Assembly (NCBI RefSeq): GCF_024448505.1
Contig: NZ_JAMOHV010000013.1
Span: forward strand, 1 to 64,000
DNA: 64,000 bases
Origin: Stutzerimonas degradans
Lineage (GTDB): Bacteria; Pseudomonadota; Gammaproteobacteria; Pseudomonadales; Pseudomonadaceae
Reading direction: 5' to 3'
In this document: positions 25,795-34,034 of the stretch, one piece after another
How the letters are laid out: every line of letters starts with the position of its first letter
How positions within the stretch are numbered: position 1 is the first letter of the stretch
Program-made: the position numbers and the translations under genes
The notes under the pieces: model-generated
Databases searched by the model: none
Told to the model about the DNA's origin: nothing
What the model saw: only the letters and a program-made list of their open reading frames with translations

Positions 25795-26676
25795 ATGATC
25801 AAGGAAATGGATTACGGACAGGATGACCGCACGGTCATCGTCAATCGAGCAGGAGACGCCCCGGCGCAGAGCCCGCTGACCGACTTCGACACCCCGCCGC
25901 GCTTCGAGCAGCTGGAGGAACGGATGATCTACGCCGCGCGCCTGCGCCCGGCGGAAACCTTCAACATCAGCCTCAACCCGCTGGTGGCCGCCGCCTCGCC
26001 GCTGCTGTCGGAAGTGGTGCGCTTCAAGCACAACCTGGAAAGCGAGGACCTGCAGGCCCTGCACGGCCAGTTGAGCAGCGCGATCAAGCTGTTCGAGCAT
26101 CGCGCGCTGCATGACGGTGCCGAAAGCAGCCAGGTGATGGCGGCGCGCTACGTGCTCTGCACCGTGCTCGACGAGGCCGTGGTGACCACGCCCTGGGGCA
26201 ACGAGAGCGAATGGTCGCAGATGAGCCTGCTGTCCTCCTTCCACAACGAGACCTTCGGCGGCGAGAAGTTCTTCCAGCTGCTCGAGCGGCTGTCGCGCAA
26301 CCCGGTCAAGCACCTGCCGATGCTCGAGCTGATGTACCTCTGCCTGTCGCTCGGCTTCGAGGGCAAGTACCGCGTACTGCCGCGCGGCATGCTCGAACTG
26401 GAAGCGGTACGCGACAGCCTCTACCGGCAGATCCGGCAGATGCGCGGCGACATCCCACGCGAGCTTTCGCCGCACTGGGAAGGCCTCAAGGACACCCGCA
26501 GACGTCTGGTGCGCATCGTGCCCTGGTGGATGGTCGCGCTGTTCACCTTGATGTGCCTCGGGGTGATCTACGGCGGCTTCGCCTGGGTCCTCGGCGAGCA
26601 GCGCGAGGCCGTGCTGCAGCCCTATCGAGCGCTGGACATGGATGCCGGCGGTTCCACCTTTTCAGGGATGAAATGA
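25795..26676 (+). CDS. tssL: T6SS inner-membrane protein TssL (DotU)
   Basis: A 293-residue tail-anchored protein of the membrane complex. A cytoplasmic helical hook domain carries the DotU signature (FNISLNPLVAAASPLL, the stretch YVLCTVLDEAVVTTPWG, SLLSSFHNETFGGEKFF). A single transmembrane helix lies at about residues 243-264 near the C terminus. No OmpA-like peptidoglycan-binding extension is present, so it is the short form, as in HSI-II DotU2. It is tightly linked to tssK and tssM (one base between tssL and tssM). Confidence 0.96.
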   Translation: MIKEMDYGQDDRTVIVNRAGDAPAQSPLTDFDTPPRFEQLEERMIYAARLRPAETFNISLNPLVAAASPLLSEVVRFKHNLESEDLQALHGQLSSAIKLFEHRALHDGAESSQVMAARYVLCTVLDEAVVTTPWGNESEWSQMSLLSSFHNETFGGEKFFQLLERLSRNPVKHLPMLELMYLCLSLGFEGKYRVLPRGMLELEAVRDSLYRQIRQMRGDIPRELSPHWEGLKDTRRRLVRIVPWWMVALFTLMCLGVIYGGFAWVLGEQREAVLQPYRALDMDAGGSTFSGMK

Positions 26677-26677
26677 G

Positions 26678-29600
26678 ATGAAGACGTTCTTTGGCAAGCT
26701 CGGCGCCGTGCTGCGCCGGACCTGGGTCTGGAGCCTGCTGCTGGTTCTGCTGCTGGCGGTCGTGGTGTGGTTCGTCGGGCCGTTGCTGGCAGTCGACGAC
26801 TACCGCTTCTGGGAGTCGGCGACCGCCCGCCTGCTGAGCATCAGCGTGCTGTTCCTCGGCTGGGGCCTGGCCATGGTCTTTGCCAGCTGGCGCGCCAGCG
26901 CGCGCAAGAAGCGCGACGCCGAGGATCAGGACGTCCAGGAGCAGCTGCGCCGCGACGGCCTGATCGGCGAGGAGCAGCAGGAGCTGCGCCATCGCTTCAA
27001 GCACGCACTGCGCACCCTGAAGACCTCCAGCCTCTATCGCGGGCGCAGCGAGAAATGGCGCAGCGAGCTGCCCTGGTATCTGCTGATCGGCCCGCAAGGC
27101 AGCGGCAAGACCAGCCTGCTGGACTTCTCCGGGCTGGACTTCCCGCTCAACCGCAGCGAACAGCAGCGCCTGACCAGGGATGTCTCGGGCACCCGCTTTG
27201 CCGACTGGTACTTCGCCGATCATGCGGTGCTGATCGACACCGCCGGCCGCTATCTGACCCAGCCCGACGCTGCCGTCGATGGCAGCGCCTGGGACACCCT
27301 GCTCGGCCTGCTGCGCAGGCGCCGCGCGCGTCCGCTCAACGGCGTGCTGGTCAACCTGCCGGTGGACCAGCTGCAGGGCGGCAGTGAACTGGAGCTGGAG
27401 AACCTCGCCCGCCAGACCCGTCAGCGCCTACACGAGATCCATCAGCGCCTGAACGCGGACGTGCCGGTCTACCTGGTGCTGAGCAAGGCCGACCGGATTC
27501 TCGGTTTCGACGACTTCTTCGAGCAGCTGTCGCGGGAGGAAAGCGACCAGGTGCTCGGCGCGAGTTTCCGCAAGGAACAGAATGGCAGCGACGCGCAGGT
27601 AGTGCGCCAGGAATTCGAGGAACTGCTGCGTCGGCTGAACAGCCAAGTGATCCTGCGCATGCACCAGGAACGCGATACCCAGCGCCGCGGCCGCATCCTC
27701 GACTTCCCCCATCAACTGGGGCAGATCGGCGAGCGCCTGAGCCTGTTCATCGAACTGGCCTTCGCCGGCAACCGCTATCAGCGTGCCAGTCAGCTGCGGG
27801 GTTTCTACCTGACCAGCGCGCCGCAGCTGCGCGAAGGTCTCGACCCGCTCACCGCCGGCATCGGTCGCCAGCTCGGCCTGGCCAGCAGCGCGCTACCAAC
27901 CTTCCGCAGCGGCCGCGCGCGCTTCATCAATCAGCTGCTCAGCCGGGTGATCTTTCCGGAAGCCGAACTGGCGGGCCTCGACCAGCGCGAGGTGCGCCGC
28001 ATCGACTGGGGCCAGCGTGCCCTCTATACCGGTGCCTTCGGCTGCCTGCTGCTGATCGGCGGCGCCTGGGCACTGAACTTCTCCGGCAACCATGAACGCC
28101 TGGAACAGCTGCGCGACATCGCCCAGCAACTCGGCAGCGAGCGCAAGACCATCGAGGCGGGAGACGAGGCACTGCGCACCCTCAAGGCCCTGGACGCGAG
28201 CTATGCGGCGACCCAGGTGTTCCCGCCGAAAGACGAGGTGTCCTGGCTGCGCCGGGGCGGCCTGTATCAGGGCGAAGCGGTCGACCCGACGCTGCACGAG
28301 GCCTACCGCCGCGATCTGGAAACGCTGCTGCTGCCACGTGTCGCCCGGCAGCTGGAAGCGCAGATTCGCGCCAACCTGAACGACCGCGAGCGGCTGCTCG
28401 GCAGCCTGCGCGCCTATCTCATGCTGAACCTGGCCGAACGCCGTGAAGCGGCCTTCCTCAAGGACTGGCTGGCCGCCGACTGGTCGCTGCGCCATCCGGG
28501 CAATGCCGTGGCGCAGCAGGGGCTCAACACGCACTTCGCGCGTCTGCTGGAAGAATCCTTTGCGCCGTATCAGCTGAACGACAATCTGGTGGCCAAGGCC
28601 CGTGCCCAGCTGCGCAGCGAATCGCTGGCGGCAGTGGTGTACCGCATGCTGCGCGATCAGGCACGCAACCTTCCTGACTATCGGCTAAACACCCAGCTCG
28701 GCCCGCAGGCGGCACTGTTCGTCGGCGGCGACTACACGATTCCCGGCTTCTACACCCAGCAAGGCTACCAGAAGCTGTTCGTCGCCCAGGGTGCCGATCT
28801 GGTCAGCGAGATCCTGCGCGACAACTGGGTGCTGGGCGAAGGCGACAGCCTCAGCGCCAAGGACCTCGGCCGCCTGCTGGTGGAAATGGAACAGCTGTAT
28901 TTCCGCGACTACGCCGCGCACTGGAGCGAGGCAATCGCCCAGCTGAACATCCTCCCGGCCGCCAGTGCGGCGCAGGGTGCCGCGCAGCTCGCCGGGCTCA
29001 CCGCGGCCAACTCGCCGCTGCTGCAACTGCTGCTGGAAGTCCGCGAGAACACCCGCTTCGCCGGTTTCGCCGACGCGACTGCGGAGGCGGGCGAACTGGC
29101 CGATGCCGCACAGGACGCAGGCAGCAAACTCGGCAAGGCGGCCAAACTGGCCACCGCCGCCGCCGAGCAGGCGCAGGCTTCGCTGCTGAAGAATCTGCCG
29201 GACACCGCACGCAAGGCCCTGGAGCGCCGCTTCGCGCCGCTGCACCAGCTTCTCGACGAAACCGGCGCCGCCGGCCCCGAGTTGAGCGCCAGTCTGCAGG
29301 CCCTCGACGCTCTGCAATTGCAGCTGGCCTCGCTGGCCCATGCCAGCGCACCGGAACAGGCCGCCTTTGAGATGGCCAAGGCACGCATGGGCGGCCAGCG
29401 CGATGCCATCAACCAGCTGCGCAACAGCGCTGCACGCCTGCCGCAGCCGCTGGGCAAGTGGCTGGGGCTGCTGGCCGAGGACAGCTGGTCGCTGGTGCTC
29501 AGCGATGCCTACCACTACCTCAACCAGCGCTATCGCAACGAGCTGTACGCCAGCTACCGCGGTTCGCTGCGCGAGCGCTATCCGTTCAGCGCCCACAGCG

Positions 29601-30217
29601 CCAGCGACGTCGCCATCGCCGACTTCCGCGAGTTCTTCAAGGCGCAGGGCCTGGCGGACAGCTTCTTCGAGCGCTACCTCAAGCCCTTCGTCAGCGGCAG
29701 CGCCGGCGAGTATCAGTTGCGCCGGGTGGACGGTCGCGGCCTGCCGCTGTCCGAGCAGTTCCTGGCACAGATGAGCCGGGCGCAGACCATTCGCCGCAGC
29801 TTCTTCGCCGAGAACCCCAACGAGCCGCTGATCCTGTTCAAGCTCGAGCCGTACTCGCTGGATTCCAGCCTCGGCCGCGCCGACTTCCGCTTCGGCAACC
29901 AGCAGCTGGAGTACCGCCACGGACCGATCGTGCAGACCGCGTTCCGCTGGCCGGCCGAAGCCGACGACGGACGCACCAGCCTGGTGGTGGAAGAACTCGG
30001 CGGTCGCCGCGTGGGTATCGAGAAGAACACCGGCCCTTGGTCGCTGTTCCGCCTGATCGACCTGATGCAGGTCGACTACCACAGCGGCCGTGACGTGCTG
30101 ATGCTCAAGGCCGACCTCGGCGGCCTGCGCGCCAACTACCTGCTGCACGCGCAGCGCTCGCCGAATCCGTTCGACCTCGCGCTGCTGCGCGGCTTCAAGC
30201 TGCCGGCGACGCTGTGA
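26678..30217 (+). CDS. tssM: T6SS inner-membrane protein TssM (IcmF)
   Basis: A 1179-residue core of the membrane complex spanning to the periplasm. Two N-terminal helices (about residues 16-38 and 51-69) precede a cytoplasmic NTPase-like domain with Walker A GPQGSGKT (138-145) and DTAGRY. A third membrane helix near residue 455 leads into the long periplasmic region. The C-terminal part (VFRWPAEADDGR-like AFRWPAEADDGRTSL, WSLFRLID) binds TssJ. The Walker motif is intact, so ATP binding is plausible. The ribosome site is GATGAGATG. It corresponds to icmF2. Confidence 0.96.
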   Translation: MKTFFGKLGAVLRRTWVWSLLLVLLLAVVVWFVGPLLAVDDYRFWESATARLLSISVLFLGWGLAMVFASWRASARKKRDAEDQDVQEQLRRDGLIGEEQQELRHRFKHALRTLKTSSLYRGRSEKWRSELPWYLLIGPQGSGKTSLLDFSGLDFPLNRSEQQRLTRDVSGTRFADWYFADHAVLIDTAGRYLTQPDAAVDGSAWDTLLGLLRRRRARPLNGVLVNLPVDQLQGGSELELENLARQTRQRLHEIHQRLNADVPVYLVLSKADRILGFDDFFEQLSREESDQVLGASFRKEQNGSDAQVVRQEFEELLRRLNSQVILRMHQERDTQRRGRILDFPHQLGQIGERLSLFIELAFAGNRYQRASQLRGFYLTSAPQLREGLDPLTAGIGRQLGLASSALPTFRSGRARFINQLLSRVIFPEAELAGLDQREVRRIDWGQRALYTGAFGCLLLIGGAWALNFSGNHERLEQLRDIAQQLGSERKTIEAGDEALRTLKALDASYAATQVFPPKDEVSWLRRGGLYQGEAVDPTLHEAYRRDLETLLLPRVARQLEAQIRANLNDRERLLGSLRAYLMLNLAERREAAFLKDWLAADWSLRHPGNAVAQQGLNTHFARLLEESFAPYQLNDNLVAKARAQLRSESLAAVVYRMLRDQARNLPDYRLNTQLGPQAALFVGGDYTIPGFYTQQGYQKLFVAQGADLVSEILRDNWVLGEGDSLSAKDLGRLLVEMEQLYFRDYAAHWSEAIAQLNILPAASAAQGAAQLAGLTAANSPLLQLLLEVRENTRFAGFADATAEAGELADAAQDAGSKLGKAAKLATAAAEQAQASLLKNLPDTARKALERRFAPLHQLLDETGAAGPELSASLQALDALQLQLASLAHASAPEQAAFEMAKARMGGQRDAINQLRNSAARLPQPLGKWLGLLAEDSWSLVLSDAYHYLNQRYRNELYASYRGSLRERYPFSAHSASDVAIADFREFFKAQGLADSFFERYLKPFVSGSAGEYQLRRVDGRGLPLSEQFLAQMSRAQTIRRSFFAENPNEPLILFKLEPYSLDSSLGRADFRFGNQQLEYRHGPIVQTAFRWPAEADDGRTSLVVEELGGRRVGIEKNTGPWSLFRLIDLMQVDYHSGRDVLMLKADLGGLRANYLLHAQRSPNPFDLALLRGFKLPATL

Positions 30218-30948
30218 TGAGCGCAACGGCGTGCAGCTGGCGCAGCGCCGCGCGCACCGACACCGGCAAGGTGCGTGCGCGCAACGAAGATGCCTTTCTC
30301 GATCTGCCACAGGCCGGGCTCTGGGCCGTGGCCGACGGCATGGGCGGGCACCAGAACGGCGCGCTGGCCAGTCGCCTGATCGTCGAGCAGCTGGCCGAGC
30401 TTTGCAGCGGCGGCGAGCTGCCGGAACGGGTGCTGGCGCTACGGCGCTGCCTGCATGAGCTGAATCGCCGCCTCAGCCAGGAACTGACGATCACCGCCGA
30501 ACGCCCCGATCCGGTGATCGGCAGCACCGTGGTCGCTCTGCTTGTGGAGGATGACCGCGCCGCCTGCATCTGGGCCGGCGACAGCCGCTGCTACCTGTGG
30601 CGCGGCGGCCGGCTGTATCAGCTTTCCCGCGACCACTCGTTGTTGCAGCAACTGATCGACGAGCAGCGACTCAGCCCCGAGCTCGCCGCCAAACACCCGG
30701 CCGCCCACGCACTGACCCGCGCCATCGGCGCCAGCGAAAAACTGGAGCTGGATATCCTCGAATTCGCCGTGTTCCCCGGCGACACGCTGCTGCTGTGCAG
30801 TGACGGGCTCTACCAGAGCATGTCCGCCGACGCCCTCGGCGCCGCACTCAGCCTGCCGTCCACGCAGCTGGCGCTGGAGCGGCTGTTTCGCCAGGCGCTC
30901 AAGGGCCCGGCGCGGGACAACCTCAGCGCCGTGGTGATCCGCCGATGA
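30217..30948 (+). CDS. stp1: T6SS PP2C-type serine/threonine phosphatase Stp1
   Basis: A 243-residue protein phosphatase that reverses threonine phosphorylation of T6SS regulators. The PP2C motifs are complete: RARNEDAF near residue 20, VADGMGGHQNG near residue 34, GSTVVALLVED, WAGDSRCYLWR, CSDGLYQSM and the final RDNLSAVVI aspartate. These residues coordinate the two Mn/Mg ions. The ATG overlaps the tssM stop (TGATG), and its own stop overlaps the kinase start (ATGA). Its partner is the kinase immediately downstream. Confidence 0.93.
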   Translation: MSATACSWRSAARTDTGKVRARNEDAFLDLPQAGLWAVADGMGGHQNGALASRLIVEQLAELCSGGELPERVLALRRCLHELNRRLSQELTITAERPDPVIGSTVVALLVEDDRAACIWAGDSRCYLWRGGRLYQLSRDHSLLQQLIDEQRLSPELAAKHPAAHALTRAIGASEKLELDILEFAVFPGDTLLLCSDGLYQSMSADALGAALSLPSTQLALERLFRQALKGPARDNLSAVVIRR

Positions 30949-31916
30949 ACGCCCAGCCCGCCTGCGATCTCACCTATTTTGCGCTGGCATCCACCGCGGC
31001 CACGCCGGTGCCGGCGGAACCGAAGACGCCTGTCGGCGAACTGCCGGACGTCCTCGGCGGCCGCTATCGGATCGAGCGCCTGCTCGGCGTCGGCGGCATG
31101 GGCGCGGTCTATCGCGCCCGTGACCTGCTGCGCGAACAGTTCGGCGATCCGGAACCCTACGTGGCGCTGAAGACGCTCAGCGAGGATTTCGCCGAATACC
31201 CCGACGCCAGCGCGCTGCTCTACAGCGAATACGCATTGACCACGCGCCTAAGCCACCGCCATGTGGTGCGCCTGTACAACTTCGATATCGACCCGGCCAG
31301 CCAGCGCGCCTTCATCACCCTGGAACTGCTCAAGGGGCCAACGCTCGACCAGCTGCTGTGCGAACGCCCGCAGGGCATGGCCTGGAGCGAACTGCAGGGC
31401 ATCGCGCTACCGCTGCTGGAAGCGCTGAGCTATTCCCACAGCCTGGGCGTGCTGCATGGCGACCTGAAACCGAGCAACGTGATGCTCGCCGATGACGGCC
31501 TGCGCCTGTTCGACTATGGCCTCGGCCAGCCGCTCGAAGGCCTGCTACCCGGTCTGCCGCGCCTGTGCCGCACGCGTTTCGCCGCCTGGACGCCGCGTTA
31601 TGCCGCACTGGAACTGCTCGACGGTGGCGAACTGACCGCCAGCGCCGATATCTACGCACTGGCCTGCGTGCTCTATGAACTGGCCAGCGGCAGCCACCCT
31701 TATCGCCGGCTCAGCGCCCGCCAGGCCAAGGCCATGGAGCTGGATCGCACCCTGCAGCGCCCGCCGCAATTGCCGGCGCATTGCTGGCCGGCGCTGCGCC
31801 TGGCACTGGCATTCGACGAAGCGCAGCGCAGCATCGATGCGGCGGGCCTGTTGCAGGCCTTCAGCCGCCCCGTACCGAGCCGCTGGCAGCGCTGGCTCGG
31901 TCATTCCCATGGATGA
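30945..31916 (+). CDS. stk1: T6SS-associated serine/threonine protein kinase Stk1
   Basis: A 323-residue Hanks-type kinase with a glycine loop (GVGGMGAVY, residues 48-56), the ATP-binding lysine in VALK (K76), a catalytic loop HGDLKPSN (D173) and DYG (190-192) in place of DFG. HGD instead of HRD marks a non-RD kinase, which usually does not depend on activation-loop phosphorylation. No transmembrane helix or PASTA repeats are present, so it is cytoplasmic. It is last in the structural operon, 21 bases before vgrG. The likely target is the FHA branch of the T6SS, inferred from HSI-II. Confidence 0.93.
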   Translation: MNAQPACDLTYFALASTAATPVPAEPKTPVGELPDVLGGRYRIERLLGVGGMGAVYRARDLLREQFGDPEPYVALKTLSEDFAEYPDASALLYSEYALTTRLSHRHVVRLYNFDIDPASQRAFITLELLKGPTLDQLLCERPQGMAWSELQGIALPLLEALSYSHSLGVLHGDLKPSNVMLADDGLRLFDYGLGQPLEGLLPGLPRLCRTRFAAWTPRYAALELLDGGELTASADIYALACVLYELASGSHPYRRLSARQAKAMELDRTLQRPPQLPAHCWPALRLALAFDEAQRSIDAAGLLQAFSRPVPSRWQRWLGHSHG

Positions 31917-31937
31917 CATCAGGACAAGGAAAGCCCA

Positions 31938-33986
31938 ATGTTCAATGCGGCCAACGAAACCCACTTCAGCCTGACCCTGGAAGGCGTCGAACACGACTTC
32001 CAGGTGCTCGAGTTCCGGGGCCGCGAGGCCATCAGCCAGCCCTATCGCTTCGACCTGGAGCTGGTCAGCGAGCGCACCGATCTGGATCTGCAGGCACTGC
32101 TGCATAAACCCGCCTTTCTTGCCTTCGACCCGGCCGGTAAAGGTATTCATGGTCTGGTCCACCGCATTGCTCAGGGTGAATCGGGCAAGCGCCTGACCCG
32201 CTACCGCCTTACGCTCGTGCCGCAGCTGGCCTACCTCGCCTATCGCACCAACCAGCGTATCTTCCAGCACCTGACAGTGCCGCAGATCATCGCCCAGGTA
32301 CTCGAGGAACAGGGTATCCAGGCCGATGCCTACCGCTTCCAGCTCGGTCCGGTGATCTACTCGCCGCGCGAATATTGCGTTCAGTACGACGAAACCGACC
32401 TGCACTTCATCCAGCGCCTGTGCGAGGAAGAGGGTATCCATTACCACTTCGAGCACAGCACGGCCGGCCATGTGCTGGTCTTCGGCGACGACCAGACCAG
32501 CTTCGCCAGGCTCGGCCAGCCGACCGCCTATCTGCAGGACAACGGCATGACTGCCGACGAGCCGGTGATCAAGCGCTTCGCCGTACGCGTCGCGACCCGC
32601 ACCAGCCGCGTCAGTCGCCGTGATTACGACTTCGAACAACCCAAGTTGCTAATGGAGGCGGCCTACCGCGGCGAATCGGCGGCGGACGCGCTGCCGCAAC
32701 CCGACCTGGAAGACTACGATTACCCCGGCAGCTTCACCGAGCGCGCCCGCGGCAAGCACCTGTCGCAACGCGCGCTGGAACGCCACCGCAGCGATTACCG
32801 CCTTGCCGAAGGCAGTAGCGATCAACCTGGGCTGGTCAGCGGCCACCTGCTGGAGATATCCGACCACCCACGCCGGGAATGGAATGACCTCTGGCTGCTT
32901 ACCGAAGTGCTGCATGAAGGCAAGCAGCCGCAGGTGCTGGAACAATCGGTCACCAGTCATGTCGCGCCTAGCGATGGTTTCGTCCAGGGCTACCGCAACC
33001 GCTTCAGCGCCACGCCCTGGGATATCCCCTTCCGCCCAGCCCTTCACCATCCGAAACCGAAAGTCCTCGGCAGCCAGACCGCCGTGGTTACCGGCCCAGC
33101 CGGCGAAGAAATCCACTGCGACGAGTACGGCCGCGTGCGCGTTCAGTTCCACTGGGACCGTGAAGGCCAGGCCGACGACAAGTCCAGCTGCTGGCTGCGC
33201 GTCAGCTCCAGCTGGGCCGGCGACCGCTATGGCGGCATCGCCATCCCGCGGGTCGGCATGGAAGTGCTGGTGACCTTCCTCGAAGGCGATCCCGACCAGC
33301 CGCTGGTCACCGGCTGCCTGTACCACAAGGAGCACCAGGTTCCCTACGACCTGCCGGCCAACAAGACCCGCACGGTGTTCAAGACCCTGAGCAGCCCGGG
33401 CGGTGGCGGCTACAACGAACTGCGCATCGAGGACCGCAAGGGCGCCGAGCAGATATACCTCCACGCCCAGCGCGACTGGGACGAGAATATCGAGCACGAC
33501 CAGAAGATTCGCGTCGGCCACGAACGTCACGACACGGTGGAAGCCAACAGCTACAGCGAATTCCGCGCCGAGGAACACCTGACCGTTGCCAGCGACCGCA
33601 AGATCGAAGTCAAACCCGATGACCACCTCACCATCGCCCAGACCCAGCACATCAAGCTCGGCACCGCCCAGCTGACCAAGGCCGGCCGCGAAATCCACCT
33701 CAAGGCCGGGCAGAAAATGGTCATCGAAGCCGGCATCGAACTGACGCTCAAGGCCGGCGGCAGCTTCATCAAGCTCGACCCGGGCGGCATCACCGTCTCC
33801 GGCCCGCTGGCACGAATCAACGCCGGCGGCGCATCGGGCAAGGGTTCGGGGATCAAGATCAAAGCGCCAGTGCTGCCGGGGATGACGGATAGCGACAAGG
33901 CGGGGAGCTTGTTGGAGCAGGCACTGCCGGGCGAGCCGATCAAGCCAACCAGCAAACGCAAGCGCTCGCTCAATTTCTCGGGCTAA
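31938..33986 (+). CDS. vgrG: T6SS spike protein VgrG
   Basis: A 682-residue trimeric spike. The N-terminal gp27-like part (FSLTLEGVEHDFQVLEFRGREAIS, cut here) and the central gp5-like OB-fold (GRVRVQFHWDRE, SCWLRVSSSWAGDRYGGIAIPRVGMEVLVTF in parts) are intact. They are followed by a beta-helical needle with repeated hydrophobic strands (LTLKAGGSFIKLDPGGITV). There is no extra C-terminal catalytic domain; the tail ends in a basic segment. It should be topped by a PAAR protein and load the effector encoded directly downstream. AAGGAAAG precedes the ATG. Confidence 0.95.
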   Translation: MFNAANETHFSLTLEGVEHDFQVLEFRGREAISQPYRFDLELVSERTDLDLQALLHKPAFLAFDPAGKGIHGLVHRIAQGESGKRLTRYRLTLVPQLAYLAYRTNQRIFQHLTVPQIIAQVLEEQGIQADAYRFQLGPVIYSPREYCVQYDETDLHFIQRLCEEEGIHYHFEHSTAGHVLVFGDDQTSFARLGQPTAYLQDNGMTADEPVIKRFAVRVATRTSRVSRRDYDFEQPKLLMEAAYRGESAADALPQPDLEDYDYPGSFTERARGKHLSQRALERHRSDYRLAEGSSDQPGLVSGHLLEISDHPRREWNDLWLLTEVLHEGKQPQVLEQSVTSHVAPSDGFVQGYRNRFSATPWDIPFRPALHHPKPKVLGSQTAVVTGPAGEEIHCDEYGRVRVQFHWDREGQADDKSSCWLRVSSSWAGDRYGGIAIPRVGMEVLVTFLEGDPDQPLVTGCLYHKEHQVPYDLPANKTRTVFKTLSSPGGGGYNELRIEDRKGAEQIYLHAQRDWDENIEHDQKIRVGHERHDTVEANSYSEFRAEEHLTVASDRKIEVKPDDHLTIAQTQHIKLGTAQLTKAGREIHLKAGQKMVIEAGIELTLKAGGSFIKLDPGGITVSGPLARINAGGASGKGSGIKIKAPVLPGMTDSDKAGSLLEQALPGEPIKPTSKRKRSLNFSG

Positions 33987-33991
33987 GAACA

Positions 33992-34013
33992 GAGCCGGCT
34001 GCGCAGCTGGCTC
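33992..34013 (+). terminator. hairpin between vgrG and the effector gene
   Basis: GAGCCGGCT-gcgc-AGCTGGCTC forms a 9-base stem with one G-T type mismatch position and a 4-base loop in the 48-base gap. No T-run follows, so full termination is unlikely. It may stabilise the upstream message or lower effector expression. Confidence 0.35.
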
Positions 34014-34034
34014 GAACGCAAGGAAGCATCGAAC